64,000 bases of DNA from NCBI GenBank assembly GCA_026874595.1, contig CM049312.1:24483956-24547955 (forward strand). Reading direction: 5' to 3'. Of this stretch, positions 20,641 through 33,598 are shown piece by piece. Positions within the stretch are counted from its first letter, which is position 1. Each line of letters opens with the position of its first letter. The notes beneath the pieces were generated by a model. The model did no database searches, was not told the DNA's origin, and saw nothing but the letters and a program-made list of their open reading frames with translations. The position numbers and the translations under genes are program-made. The DNA is from Sipunculus nudus (Eukaryota; Annelida; Sipuncula; Golfingiida; Sipunculidae).

Positions 20641-22574
20641 GACAAACAAACAAACAAACAAACTAGACGACCATAGGTCGAACGCTTGCCGGAATTCGGA
20701 AGTGAAACACAGACGGACAGACAGAACATATTGTCGGTTTTCTATTAATGGAATGACTCTCAGAGACATTGATGAGAATATGTGGCCCGTAGAATGACAT
20801 ATGAGACAAAAGAACAGGCAAGCAGACAAAGCTGACAACAAAAGACGAACAGACAGACATACTGACTTTGTGAGACAAGATTGACACCAGATGACATAAG
20901 CTAGTTATTGAGAAGATTCAAAGGAAAAAAATGAGTTATAATTTATGTAATTAAGATTTATAGTTTACGAGTTATGGCGAATTAATGATATACTTGGGAG
21001 GCTCGACTGTAGCGCCCTCTAGCAGACATATTCCGAAGACGACAAATGCGTTTCGTATTATTAGTGTATGACATGAGATGTCTCAGTTTCAAAAGGATTC
21101 CGTCAAAGCTGTGGCCTGTAGAATGCTCTATGTAAGGCGTAAGAACCAGCAAGCAGGCGACTTTGAGGATAACGGACAAACAGATGGACACACTGACAAA
21201 GTGACAGAAGATTGAAACCAGATGCCTTAATCAGGTTATGGAGAAGACTCAAAGGAAGAAAATAAGCTATAGCTTATGTAACTGAGGCTTTGGGTGTAGA
21301 GTTATGGCCAATACAATGGTATGTGTGTGAGAGTCATGTGCAGCGCCCACTAGTGGCCATATCCGGAAAATGAAAAATTTATTTCTAGATATTAGTGTAA
21401 GACATAAGATGTAATAGTTTCAAAAGGATTCCGTCAAAACTGTGGCCTACAGAATGCTATATGTGAGACGCAAGAGCCAACAAGCAGGCCAATTTGAGGA
21501 CAACTGACAAACAGACGAAAACACTGACAAAGTGACTCAAAATTGAGTCCAGATGACTTCTCCAGGTTATGGAGAAGACTCAAAGGAAGAAAAAAGCTAC
21601 AGTTTATGTAACTGAGGTTTATAGTTTTGGAGATATTGCCAAAGCATGATATGTTGGGAGAGGTTCAAGTTCAGCGCCCCCTAGCGGCCATATCCGGAAA
21701 ATGAAAAATTTGTTTCGAGATATTAGTGTAAGACTTAAGATGTAATAGTTTCAAAAGGATTCTTTCAAAACTGTGGCCTGTAGAATGCTATATGTGAGAC
21801 GCAAGAGCAAGCAGGCGAATTTGAGGACAACTGACAAACAGACGGACACAATGACAAAGTGACACAACATTGAGATCAGATGACATTATCAGTTTATGGA
21901 GAAGACTCAGAGGGAAAAAATAAGCTATAGTTTATGTAATTGAGGCTTTGGGTTTTAGAGATATGGCCAATGTAATGATATCTGTGTGAGGGTCGTGTGC
22001 AGCGCCCCCTAGCAGCCATATTCAAAAAATGAAAAAACAATTTCGAGATACTAGTGTAGGACTTATGATATGTCAGTTTCAAAAAGATTCCTGCAATAAT
22101 GTGGCCTTTGGCGCAAGATGAATGAAATCTCGAAATATCTCTATTCACGAGATATTTTACGAGATACTGCAAGACTTGTAATAAAATCTTGTAGTACTAG
22201 TTGAATGCTACCTGATGCAAAAAACTAGATCACTCTAGCTTTAAAACTTACAAAGTTAGAAAAATAAGATCCCTTATTTTCGAATATCATGACTTTTCCC
22301 CAAAAAATTGTAACCATGGTTACGGCAAATTTGAGTCAGCTACACACCAGATGACAGGCCTTGGAATGACGATTAAAATGAGCTATTGTTGAAGTAGATA
22401 CGACTAATAGTCACAAAGATATGAAGAAAAAAACGCTTTGAGAAGTTTTGACGACCTTGACCTTGACCTTTGACCTATTTTAACCAAAAACAATAGGGCA
22501 CCTAGAAATTATGTTTTCCAACATCCCTGTAAGTTTCAAGGTTATTGTGGCAAAATTGTGGCCAGGAGAGTGGT
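20641..22574 (+). repeat. Composite 1,934-bp unit, alpha-1
   Basis: Starts at (CAAA)n and contains four ~330-bp subrepeats, each with ATATGGCC, AGCGCCCNCTAGYRG, TTTCGAGATATTAGTG, AGTTTCAAAAGGATTCC, GTGGCCTGTAGAATG and a CAAACAGACGGACACA tail. It ends with a hairpin module (CTCGAAATATCTCT...CGAGATA), CCATGGTTAC, and a DR1-type TGACCTTTGACCT cluster. Small minus-strand ORFs are repeat shadows. Confidence 0.88.
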
Positions 22575-24508
22575 GACAAACAAACAAACAAACAAACTAG
22601 ACGACCATAGGTCGAACGCTTGCCGGAATTCGGAAGTGAAACACAGACGGACAGACAGAACATATTGTCGGTTTTCTATTAATGGAATGACTCTCAGAGA
22701 CATTGCTGAGAATATGTGGCCCGTAGAATGACACATTAGACAAAAGAACAGGCAAGCAGACAAAGCTGACAACAAAAGACGAACAGACAGACATACTGAC
22801 TTTGTGAGTCAAGATTGACACCAGATGACATAACCTCGTGATTGAGAAGATTCAAAGGAAGAAAATGAGTAATAATTTATGTAATTTAGATTTATAGTTT
22901 ACGAGGTATGGCGAATTAATGATATACTTGGGAGGCTCGACTGTAGCGCCCTCTAGCAGACATATTCCGAAGACGACAAATGCGTTTCGTATTATTAGTG
23001 TATGACATGAGATGTCTCAGTTTCAAAAGGATTCCGTCAAAGCTGTGGCCTGTAGAATGCTATATGTAAGGCGTAAGAACCAGCAAGCAGGCGACTTTGA
23101 GGATAACGGACAAACAGATGGACACACTGACAAAGGGACAGAAGATTGAAACCATATGCCTTAATCAGGTTATGGAGAAGACTCAAAGGAAGAAAATAAG
23201 CTATAGCTTATGTAACTGAGGCTTTGGGTGTAGAGATATGGCCAATACAATGGTATGTGTGTGAGGGTCGTGGGCAGCGCCCACTAGTGGCCATATCCGG
23301 AAAATGAAAAATTTATTTCTAGATATTAGTGTAAGACATGAGATGTAATAGTTTCAAAAGGATTCCGTCAAAACTGTGGCCTACAGAATACTATATGTGA
23401 GACGCAAGAGCCAACAAGCAGGCGAATTTGAGGACAACTGACAAACAGACGAAAACACTGACAAAGTGACTCAAAATTGAGTCCAGATGACTTCTCCAGG
23501 TTATGGAGAAGACTCAAAGGAAGAAATAAGCTACAGTTTATGTAACTGAGGTTTATAGTTTTGGAGAAATTGCCAAAGCATGATATGTTGGGAGAGGTTC
23601 GAGTTTAGCGCCCCCTAGCGGCCATATCCGGAAAATGAAAAATTGGTTTCGAGATATTAGTGTAAGACTTAAGATGTAATAGTTTCAAAAGGAATCTTTC
23701 AAAACTGTGGCCTGTAGAATGCTATATGTGAGACGCAAGAGCAAGCAGGCGAATTTGAGGACAACTGACAAACAGACGGACACAATGACAAAGTGACACA
23801 ACATTGAGATCAGATGACATTATCAGTTTATGGAGAAGACTCAGAGGGAAAAAATAAGCTATAGTTTATGTAATTGAGGCTTTGGGTTTTAGAGATATGG
23901 CCAATGTAATGATATCTGTGTGAGGGTCGTGTGCAGCGCCCCCTAGCAGCCATATTCAAAAAATGAAAAAACAATTTCGAGATACTAGTGTAGGACTTAT
24001 GATATGTCAGTTTCAAAAAGATTCCTGCAATAATGTGGCCTTTGGCGCAAGATGAATTAAATCTCGAAATATCTCTATTCACGAGATATTTTACGAGATA
24101 CTGCAAGACTTGTAATAAAATCTTGTAGTACTAGTTGAATGCTACCTGATGCAAAAAACTAGATCACTCTAGCTTTAAAACTGACAAAGTTAGAAAAATA
24201 AGATCCCTTATTTTTGAATATCATGACTTTTCCCCAAAAAATTGTAACCATGGTTACGGCAAATTTGAGTCAGCTACACACCAGATGACAGGCCTTGGAA
24301 TGACGATTAAAATGAGCTATTGTTGAAGTAGATACGACTAATAGTCACAAAGATATGAAGAAAAAAACGTTTTGAGAAGTTTTGATGACCTTGACCTTGA
24401 CCTTTGACCTATTTTAACCAAAAACAATAGGGCACCTAGAAATTATGTTTTCCAACATCCCTGTAAGTTTCAAGGTTATTGTGGCAAAATTGTGGCCAGG
24501 AGAGTGGT
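22575..24508 (+). repeat. Composite 1,934-bp unit, alpha-2
   Basis: Direct tandem copy of alpha-1, exactly 1,934 bp further on, with scattered substitutions. CTCF-like motifs lie near 22,945, 23,276, 23,607 and 23,936, at ~330-bp spacing. Confidence 0.88.
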
Positions 24509-24680
24509 GACAAACAAACAAACAAACAAACAGACAGACAGACAAACAGACATACGCAACTGACCAATATGCTTGCCGAAATCTTTGATTCCGGCAAGCA
24601 ACAAACAAACAGACAGACAAACAGACATACGCAACTGACCAATATGCTTGCGGAAATCGAAGATTTCCGGCAAGCAATAA
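24509..24680 (+). repeat. Hairpin minisatellite
   Basis: Repeats of (CAAA)n(CAGA)n-CATACGCAACTGACCAATA followed by an inverted pair, GCTTGCGGAAATC GAA GATTTCCGGCAAGC or the variant with an internal TTTGATTCC. Period is ~75 bp. The stem is near perfect and could form a cruciform or a strong RNA hairpin. Confidence 0.8.
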
Positions 24681-25857
24681 AGTATGGACTGTGCCTCCAA
24701 CATGTATGATCATAGATGGGGCCCGGAGAGGCCGTCACGGACCGCTGCACACGCCGGCCGCCCACCGTGAGGACCCTGCCGCCACTTGCGGCGACGGCGA
24801 GTGTCTTCGTGGTATGGCGAAAAACGGCGCGAGATTTGACGAGACTAACAATGTGACCCCTGAATGTGACTGCGAGTGTCAGCCGCTATCCAGCGCTGCA
24901 AACCATGTGTCTGTAGCGTGAAAAATGACAGAATTATAGGCATTTCTTTGAATGGTCACGTGTTCTCGTTTCACGAGAAACGGTGCGAGATATGACGAGA
25001 CTTGCGATTGAACGGCTTAGAACTAGAGGGATGCTGTCTAACGCCAAAAACCAGACCTTTCTATCGCAAATATCAACAGAGATAGAATCTGGAAAACTCC
25101 GAATTTTCAGATTGTCAAGTTTTACCCCAAAATTTGGTAACCATGGTAACGGCAGCACAAAGCAACATGTGCGAAGAGATAAGCCAATGTTCCTAGTTTC
25201 AGATACGACCAAAAAAAATGGTGTCACGTTTAATATTTTTTGAGATATTGCAGAAAAATGACATGTTACAGTGTTTCATGTACCACGCCCCCTGGTGGCT
25301 ATTTCCAAAAAATGGAAAACTGATTTCGAGATATTTATAAATAACACAAAATATATCAATTTCAAAGCCATTGTTAAAAAAATGCAACCTGTAGGTCATA
25401 TTTAATGAAATCTCGAAGACTCTCGTTTGACGAGAAATGGTGCGAGATTTGGCGAGACTTTCAGTTTTATCCTGTCAAGCTGCCCATAAGGTACATAATG
25501 ACCAAAACCAGACGTCTGTAGCTTAAAAATTGACAAAGTTACAAAAAATGGTCGTGTTATTTCCAATTTCCATGATTTTTGCCCAAAAAATGTAACCATG
25601 GTAACGGCAAATTTAAGTAAGCTACATGTCAAAAGAAAGGCCAGGTGATGACGAAAAAAATGAGCTATTGCAGAAGTGGATAAGCCTATTTATGGCGAAG
25701 TTATAGTGCAAAAACCGTTAACCATACCTGTCGTGACCTTGACCCTTGACCTTGGAGCAATGTTGACCAAAAACAATAGGGCACCTAGAAATACCGTTTT
25801 CGAACATCCCTGTAAGTTTCAAGGTTATTGTGGCAAAATTGTGGCCAGGAGAGTGGT
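24681..25857 (+). repeat. Composite beta-1 unit with GC-rich segment
   Basis: Opens with a GC- and CpG-rich block (24,715-24,850; GCACACGCCGGCCGCCCACC...GCGGCGACGGCGAG), then the CTCG/CGAG hairpin, GGTAACCATGGTAACGG, a CTCF-like site that exactly fits the vertebrate core (25,286-25,298, minus strand), a second hairpin and X-box-like module, and the TGACC cluster. The GC block contrasts sharply with the AT-rich surroundings. Confidence 0.82.
25286..25298 (-). promoter_or_regulatory. Exact CTCF-core match in beta-1
   Basis: Minus strand reads CCACCAGGGGGCG, fitting all 13 positions of CCASYAGRKGGCR. Copies lie at 26,783-26,795 and 54,891-54,903. Confidence 0.5.
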
Positions 25858-26175
25858 GACAAACAAACAAACAAACAGACAGACAAACAGACATACGCAA
25901 CTGACCAATATGCTTGCGGAAATCGAAGATTTCCGGCAAGCAACAAACAGACAGACAGACAAACAGACATACGCAACTGACCAATATGCTTGCCGAAATC
26001 TTTGATTCCGGCAAGCAACAAACAGACAGACAGACAAACAGACATACGCAACTGACCAATATGCTTGCGGAAATCGAAGATTTCCGGCAAGCAACAAACA
26101 AACAGACAGACAGACAAACAGACATACGCAACTGACCAATATGCTTGCGGAAATCGAAGATTTCCGGCAAGCAAT
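25858..26175 (+). repeat. Hairpin minisatellite, four units
   Basis: Four ~78-bp units of (CAAA/CAGA)n-CATACGCAACTGACCAATATG plus the GCTTGC...GCAAGC inverted pair, with alternating long-stem (GGAAATC/GATTTCC) and short-stem variants. ORFs of up to 160 aa rich in VCLSVCLFVC are translations of the CAGA/CAAA tracts. Confidence 0.85.
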
Positions 26176-27354
26176 AAAGTATGGACTGTGCCTCCAACAT
26201 GTATGATCATAGATGGGGCCCGGAGAGGCCGTCACGGACCGCTGCACACGCCGGCCGCCCACCGTAAGGACCCTGCCGCCACTTGCGGCGACGGCGAGTG
26301 TCTTCGTGGTATGGCGAAAAACGGCGCGAGATTTGACGAGACTAACAATGTGACCCCTGAATGTGACTGCGAGTGTCAGCCGCTATCCAGCGCTGCAAAC
26401 CATGTGTCTGTAGCGTGAAAAATGACAGAATTATAGGCATTTCTTTGAATGGTCACGTGTTCTCGTTTCACGAGAAACGGTGCGAGATATGACGAGACTT
26501 GCGATTGAACGGCTTAGAACTAGAGGGATGCTGTCTAACGCCAAAAACCAGACCTTTCTATCGCAAATATCAACAGAGATAGAATCTGGAAAACTCCGAA
26601 TTTTCAGATTGTCAAGTTTTACCCCAAAATTTGGTAACCATGGTAACGGCAGCACAAAGTAACATGTGCGAAGAGATAAGCCAATGTTCCTAGTTTCAGA
26701 TACGACCAAAAAAAATGGTGTCACGTTTAATATTTTTTGAGATATTGCAGAAAAATGACATGTTACAGTGTTTCATGTACCACGCCCCCTGGTGGCTATT
26801 TCCAAAAAATGGAAAACTGATTTCGAGATATTTATAAATAACACAAAATATATCAATTTCAAAGCCATTGTTAAAAAAATGCAACCTGTAGGTAATATTT
26901 AATGAAATCTCGAAGACTCTCGTTTGACGAGAAATGGTGCGAGATTTGGCGAGACTTTCAGTTTTATCCTGTCAAGCTGCCCATAAGGTACATAATGACC
27001 AAAACCAGACGTCTGTAGCTTAAAAATTGACAAAGTTACAAAAAATGGTCGTGTTATTTCCAATTTCCATGATTTTTGCCCAAAAAATGTAACCATGGTA
27101 ACGGCAAATTTAAGTAAGCTACATGTCAAAAGAAAGGCCAGGTGATGACGAAAAAAATGAGCTATTGCAGAAGTGGATAAGCCTATTTATGGCGAAGTTA
27201 TAGTGCAAAAACCGTTAACCATACCTGTCGTGACCTTGACCCTTGACCTTGGAGCAATGTTGACCAAAAACAATAGGGCACCTAGAAATTACGTTTTCGA
27301 ACATCCCTGTAAGTTTCAAGGTTATTGTGGCAAAATTGTGGCCAGGAGAGTGGT
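26176..27354 (+). repeat. Composite beta-2 unit
   Basis: Tandem copy of beta-1 at +1,497 bp (the extra length is in the minisatellite). It has the same GC-rich block, exact CTCF-core site (26,783-26,795), CCATGGTAAC and TGACC cluster. Confidence 0.85.
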
Positions 27355-28958
27355 GACAAACAAACAAACAAACAAACTAGACGACCATAGGTCGAACGCT
27401 TGCCGGAAATCGGAAGTGAAACACAGACGGAGAGACAGAACATATTGTTGGTTTTCTATTAATGGAATGACCCTCAGGGACATTGCTGAGAATATGTGGC
27501 CCGTAGAATGACATATGAGACAAAAGAACAGGCAAGCAGACAAAGCTGACAACAAAAGACGAACAGACAGACATACTGACTTTGTGAGACAAGATTGACA
27601 CCAGATGACTTAACCTAGTTATGGAGAAGATTCAAAGGAAGAAAATGAGTTATAATTTATGTAATTTAGATTTTTAGTTTTGGAGGTATGGCGAATTAAT
27701 GATATACTTGGGAGGCTCGACTGTAGTGCCCTCTGGCGGACATATTTCGAAGACGACAAATGCGTTTCGTATTATCAGTGTATGACATGAGATGTCCCAG
27801 TTTCAAAAGGATTCCGTCAAAGCTGTGGCCTGTAGAATGCTATATGTAAGGCGTAAGAACCAGCAGGCAGGCGACTTTGAGGATAACGGACAAACAGATG
27901 GACACACTGACAAAGTGACAGAAGATTGAAACCAGATGCCTTAACCAGGTTAAGGAGAAGACTCAAAGGAAGAAAATAAGCTAAAGTTTATGTAACTTAG
28001 GGTTTTGGGTGTAGAGATATGGCCAATACAATGGTATGTGTGTGATGGTCGTGTGCAGCGCCCACTAGTGGCCATATCCCTATAATGAAAAATTTATTTC
28101 TAGATATTAGTGTAAGACATAAGATGTAATAGTTTCAAAAGGATTCCGTCAAAACTGTGGCCTATAGAATGCTATATGTGAGACGCAAGAGCAAGCAGGC
28201 GAATTTGAGGACAACTGACAAACAGACGGACACAATGACAAAGTGACACAACATTGAGATCAGATGACATTATCAGTTTATGGAGAAGACTCAGAGGGAA
28301 AAAATAAGCTATAGTTTATGTAATTGAGGCTTTGGGTTTTAGAGATATGGCCAATGTAATGATATCTGTGTGAGGGTCGTGTGCAGCGCCCCCTAGCAGA
28401 CATATTCAAAAAATGAAAAAACAATTTCGAGATACTAGTGTAGGACTTATGATATGTCAGTTTCAAAAAGATTCCTGCAATAATGTGGCCGTTGGCGCAA
28501 GATGAATGAAATCTCGAAATATCTCTATTCACGAGATATTTTACGAGATACTGCAAGACTTGTAATAAAATCTTGTAGTACTAGTTGAGAGCTACCTGAT
28601 GCAAAAAACTAGATCACTCTAGCTTTAAAACTGACAAAGTTAGAAAAATAAGATCCCTTATTTTCGAATATCATGACTTTTCCCCAAAAAATTGTAACCA
28701 TGGTTACGGCAAATTTGAGTCAGCTACACACCAGATGACAAACCTTGGAATGACGATTAAAATGAGCTATTGTTGAAGTAGATACGACTAATAGTCACAA
28801 AGATATGAAGAAAAAAACGTTTTGAGAAGTTTTGACGACCTTGACCTTGACCTTTGACCTACTTTAACCAAAAACAATGGGGCACCTAGAAATTATGTTT
28901 TCCAACATCCCTGTAAGTTTCAAGGTTATTGTGGCAAAATTGTGGCCAGGAGAGTGGT
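27355..28958 (+). repeat. Composite unit alpha-3 (three subrepeats)
   Basis: Same organisation as alpha-1 but with one ~330-bp subrepeat missing: CTCF-like motifs near 27,725, 28,056 and 28,386. It ends in the same hairpin, CCATGGTTAC and TGACC modules. Confidence 0.85.
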
Positions 28959-30081
28959 GACAAACAAACAAACAAACAAGAACCAGCAAGTAGGCGAATT
29001 TGAGGACAACTGACAAACAGACGGACACACTGACAAAGTGACTCAAGACTGAGTCCAGATGACTACTCCAGATTATGGAGACGACTCAAAGGAAGAAAAA
29101 AGCTACAGTCTATGTAACTGAGGTTTATAGTTTTGGAGATATTGCCAAAGCATGATATGTTGGGAGAGGTTCGAGTTCAGCGCCCCCTAGCGGCCATATC
29201 CCGAAAATGGAAAATTGGTTTCGAGATATTAGTGTAAGACTTAAGATGTAATAGTTTCAAAAGGATTCTTTCAAAACTGTAGCCTGTAGAATGCTATATG
29301 TGAGACGCAAGAGCAAGCAGTCGAATTTCAGGACAACTGACAAACAGACGGACACAATGACAAAGTGACACAACATTGAGACCAGATGACATCATCAGTT
29401 TATGGAGAAGACTCAGAGGGAAAAAATAAGCTATAGTTTATGTAATTGAGGCTTTGGGTTTTAGAGATATGGCCAATGTAATGATATGTGTGTGAGGTTC
29501 GTGTGCAGCGCCCCCTAGCAGCCATATTCAAAAAATGAAAAAAACATTTCGAGATACTAGTGTAGGACTTATGATATGTCAGTTTCAAAAAGATTCCTGC
29601 AATAATGTGGCCTTCGGCGCAAGATGAATGAAATCTCGAAATATCTCTATTCACGAGATATTTTTCGAGATACTGCAAGACTTTTTATAAAATCTTGTAG
29701 TACTAGTTGAATGCTACCTGATGCAAAAAACTAGATCACTCTAGCTTTAAAACTGACAAAGTTACAAAAATTAGACCCCTTATTTTCGAATATCATGACT
29801 TTTCCCCAAAAATTTGTTACCATGGTTACTTCAAATTTGAGTCAGCTACACATCAGATGACAGGCCAGGTGATGACGAAAAAAATGAGCTATTGCAGAAG
29901 TGGATAAGCCTATTTATGGCGAAGTTATAGTGCAAAAACCATTAACCATACCTGTCGTGACCTTGACCTTTGACCTTTGACCTATTTTAACCAAAAACAA
30001 TAGGGCACCTAGACATTATGTTTTTCATCATCCCTGTAAGTTTCAAGGTGATTATGGCAAAATTGTGGCCAGGAGAGTGGT
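28959..30081 (+). repeat. Composite unit alpha-4 (two subrepeats)
   Basis: Shortened unit with two ~330-bp subrepeats (motifs near 29,178 and 29,508) and the usual 3' module. The 4, 4, 3, 2 series of subrepeat numbers across alpha units points to unequal exchange between subrepeats. Confidence 0.82.
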
Positions 30082-30880
30082 GACAAACAAACAAACAGAC
30101 AAACAGACTAGACGACCATAGGTCGAGAGCTTGCCGGACCGAAATGACATACAGATTGGACAAACATGACAAACTGTCGGTTTTCTATCAATTGAATGAA
30201 TTTTAAAGCGATTGCTGGAAAGCTTGGCCTGTTGAACGACATATATTACACAAAAGAACATGGAAGCAGACATAGCTCAAACCTGACAGATATACTGACA
30301 CACCTGAGATAACAGAATACCAGAAAAAGTGGGGAACGTAAAGAGAAGCAAAATGAGCTATAGTTTTAGTAGGTAGAGTTTATAATGTCGGAGATATGGC
30401 CCAAAAATGATATGGTGTGGAGGCTCTACTGCAGCATCTCCTAGCGGCCATATCCCAAATATTAAAAATTTCTTTTGAGATATTTATATAATAAATAAGA
30501 TGTTTCAATTCCAAAAGGATTCCTGGAAAACTGTGGCATGAAGATTGCTGAGTGTAAGACGCAAGATCTAGCAAGCAGGCGAAATTGAGGATCACTGACA
30601 AACAGAGAGACATACTGAAAATGTAACACAAGAATAAGACCAGATGACTAACTCAGATTATGGAGTAGATTCAAAGGAAGACAATCAATAAGTGTTTGTA
30701 ATTGAGGTTTATAGTTCTGTAGATATGGGCAAAAATATATATATAGGGGAGGGGCGAGTGCAGCGCCACCTATTGACAATATCCGGAAAATGAATAATCT
30801 GTTTCGAGATATTACTGTAAGATATAAGATGTATTAGTTTAACAAGTGAGCCATTGGTCATGACGCTCAGCTGCCAAGCT
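30082..30880 (+). repeat. Decayed alpha-type subrepeats
   Basis: Two diverged ~330-bp subrepeats with degenerate CTCF-like motifs (GCATCTCCTAGCGGCC near 30,433; GCGCCACCTATTG near 30,763). More diverged than the neighbouring units. Confidence 0.7.
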
Positions 30881-31290
30881 TGACCTGCCACATCATGGAA
30901 TGAGATTCACAACTTCCAGTCACATTTTGAAGAACCAATTTGCCAATATGTTGAAATTTTCTACGACAACAGAAATATATATCACCTATGTCTGGTTATA
31001 ACACAGTGACTGGATGGTCTGAGGAAAAATGTACGATTGTTAAGCTATCAGTAACTATTCCCATAGCTTGCTTGATACCTGTCAGTCTCAAAAGGAACAC
31101 CACAAAGGGCAAATATAAGATCAAAATATATAGCAAAAATCAAGGAAATCCATGCAAGAATAATTGAGAAACAGGTGCTTATAAATATGAAGTTTGAATC
31201 AAATTGAGTGATGCATAGATGTGGCATATGTGAAAGACTGAAGGTTTTGGTTGAACAGTTTCACTTGCAAAATGTTCACAACCATTTAGA
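30881..31290. other. Unclassified sequence
   Basis: No gene and no clear match to the surrounding repeat modules; possibly the diverged 5' part of the following dispersed repeat. Confidence 0.4.
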
Positions 31291-32070
31291 ATAATTAAGT
31301 GTTGTGTCCTTGACCTTTTGAACTCGACATCGATAGGCTTCTTCCCCTATTGGTAGGTAAGCCATATACGACAAATGGAAGGTATAGATTGAAAAGTTTC
31401 CTGAAAATGACTCCACACAAAAAATGGGTGCAGTGAACTTCACCTTTGACCTCAAAATTAACAGGTCTTTTCCCCTGTTGGCAGAGAAGCGATATCAGTG
31501 CTGGAAAGTTTGGAATGAAATGTCTAGCTTGAAATGTTTTCACAACCTTTTAAAAAAATTGAATCCTGTGACCCTGATCTTTGACCTTGTGACTTAAAAA
31601 TCTATAGGATTTTTCTCCCTCTTAGTAGGTGAAATATATGTAAAAGATCAAAGAATTGGGATGAAAGATTTGGCTTAAAATGCATCCACAGGCATTAAAA
31701 AAGTGGCTCCTGTGACCTTGACCTTTGACTTGTTGACTTCAAAATAATTATGGATCTTCCCCTGTTGGTAGATGAGCTGTATGTGAAAGATGGAGGGTTT
31801 TGGATGAAAATTTTAGCTAAAAGAATTATTTCTGCGGGGTGCATACACACCCTGTAACTTCGAGAATATAGGTCAGTGACCTAATTTCAGGTTTGCAAGG
31901 AGATCATTTTAGAACCTCTAAGACTACATAGGGTCCATGACCCTAGCCCGTACAGTTACGATTTGTGCCCTGCTAACAGACGGACGGCCGATCAGCAGGA
32001 TGGACAGATGGAAGGACGACGGACAAAGACTCATCACTATAGCCCAGCATGACTGAAAGTCAGCTGAGCT
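31291..32070 (+). repeat. Dispersed repeat with ~130-145-bp TGACCTTTGACC subunits
   Basis: About four degenerate subunits anchored near 31,304, 31,432, 31,566 and 31,711, each with TGACCTTTGAC, CTTCCCCTRTTGG and GGATGAAA, ending with GATTTGTGCCCTGCTAACAG and GGACGG tracts. It is similar to a repeat type frequent in mollusc DNA (recollection, not searched). The same end sequence appears near 18,409. Confidence 0.6.
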
Positions 32071-32892
32071 AAAAATGATCCTTTACGGTGGCCTGTAGAA
32101 TGCTATCAGTGAGACTCAAGAACCAACAAGCCGGCGAATTTGAGGACAACTGAAAAACAAACAGACAAACTTACAAAGGGTCACAAGATGGAGACAAGAT
32201 GACTTAACCAGGTTATGGAGAAGACTCAGAGGAAGAAAATAAGCTATACTTTATGTAATTGAGGCTTATAATTTTGGAGATATGGCCAAATAATGATATA
32301 CTGGGGATGTTCGACTGCAGCGCCCTCTAGTGGACATATCCTGAAGACGACAAATGCGTTTCGTGATATTAGTGTATGACATAAGATGTAATAGTTTCAT
32401 AAGGATTCGTCCACATATCTGACTTGTTGATTGCTATATCTAAAGTGCAAAAACTAGCAAGCAGGCGAATTAGAGTATAAATGACAAACAGACAGACATA
32501 CTGACAAAGTGACACAAGATGGCGGCCAGATGACTTGACCATGTTTTGAAGAAGACCAAGAGAAAGAAAATAAGCTATAGTTTGTGTAATATAGGTTTAC
32601 TCTTACGGAAATATGTTCAAAAACTGATTTTTTTGGAAGGGTCAAGTGCAGCGCCCCCTAGCAGTCATATCGGGAAAATGAAAAATAAGTTTTGAGATAT
32701 TAGTATAATACATAAGATGAAGGAACAAACATACACGGGTGACCAACTTGCTTTCGAAAATCATAGATTTCCGGCAAGCAATAAAGTTTGGACTGTGCCT
32801 CCCGGAAAGGCCGACACGCACCGCTGCACACGCCGGCTGCCCACCGTAAGGACCCTGTCGCCACCTGCGGCAATTGCACGTGTCTTAGTGGT
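32071..32892 (+). repeat. Diverged alpha subrepeats plus beta fragment
   Basis: Two ~330-bp subrepeats with motifs near 32,319 and 32,649, then a partial hairpin minisatellite (TTCCGGCAAGCAATAAAG) and a shortened GC-rich beta block (32,800-32,890). It abuts the macrosatellite. Confidence 0.72.
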
Positions 32893-33283
32893 ATGTATCA
32901 GTTTCAAAAGGATGCCTGCATATCTGTGGCCTATAGGGCATGTCACCGTGAAATCGCGAAAATCTCATTCGACGAGAAACGGTGCGAGATTTTGCAAGAT
33001 TTTTGGATGGATCACCGAGAACTCACCAAGGGCTACAAGATGCAAAAATTTTGACCTCTCTAGCATACAAACTGACAGAGTTAGAAGCTGAAAACTGCAT
33101 ATTTTCAAAATTCAAAAGTTTTACCCCAAAAATAGAGAAATCTGGCAATAGCGCACTTTGGCACCTATGCGCAAAAATAAGCCCATGGACCCTAGTTTAA
33201 GGTGCTGTGATGGAAATGGCCCAATGTTTCATAGTTCTGGAGGTATAGCACCAAAACAAATTTTCATGTTTTTCCATCTGCAA

Positions 33284-33296
33284 CGCCCCCTGGCGG
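33284..33296 (-). promoter_or_regulatory. CTCF-like motif, site 1 of macrosatellite unit
   Basis: Minus strand reads CCGCCAGGGGGCG, 12 of 13 positions of the vertebrate core CCASYAGRKGGCR (position 3 is G). It repeats every ~1,275 bp through the array (34,559, 35,834 and so on). Binding is not shown; mollusc CTCF specificity is assumed similar to that of other bilaterians. Confidence 0.45.
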
Positions 33297-33422
33297 CCAT
33301 TTCCAAAATCTGAAAAAACAATTTCGAGATATTCTTATGTTACATAAAATATCTCAGAATCAGTAAAATTGCTGCAAATTTGAAAAATATCACGAAATTC
33401 CATGATTTCTCCCCAAAATTGC

Positions 33423-33436
33423 GTAACCATGGTAAC
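33423..33436. promoter_or_regulatory. X-box-like (RFX) palindrome
   Basis: GTAACCATGGTAAC differs at one position from the RFX consensus GTTRCCATGGYAAC. It recurs in every macrosatellite unit and, as GTAACCATGGTTAC or GTAACCATGGTAAC, in the alpha and beta units. Confidence 0.4.
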
Positions 33437-33562
33437 AGCGAAATGGGGCAATTTTGCAGTGTTGGAAGTGGCCATGCAGTGGCAAATAAAACGGGCTACA
33501 GATTAGGTGCCTACGGCTATTTTTGACGAAGGTATGAAGAAAAAACCGTTTTTGAGCTTTTT

Positions 33563-33598
33563 GGTGACCCTGACCTTGACCCTTGACTGATCATGACC
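33563..33598. promoter_or_regulatory. Nuclear-receptor half-site cluster
   Basis: Four to five TGACCY half-sites occur in 36 bp, repeated in each unit. In alpha units the cluster contains a perfect DR1 (TGACCTTTGACCT; for example within 22,453-22,476) and TGACCTTGA extended half-sites. Motif presence only. Confidence 0.35.

Noticed and set aside
25718-26262. ORFs up to 160 aa rich in VCLSVCLFVC on the minus strand
   Set aside because: They translate (CAGA/CAAA)n tracts and hairpin minisatellite units in three frames; no domain, and the same pattern appears wherever the repeat occurs.
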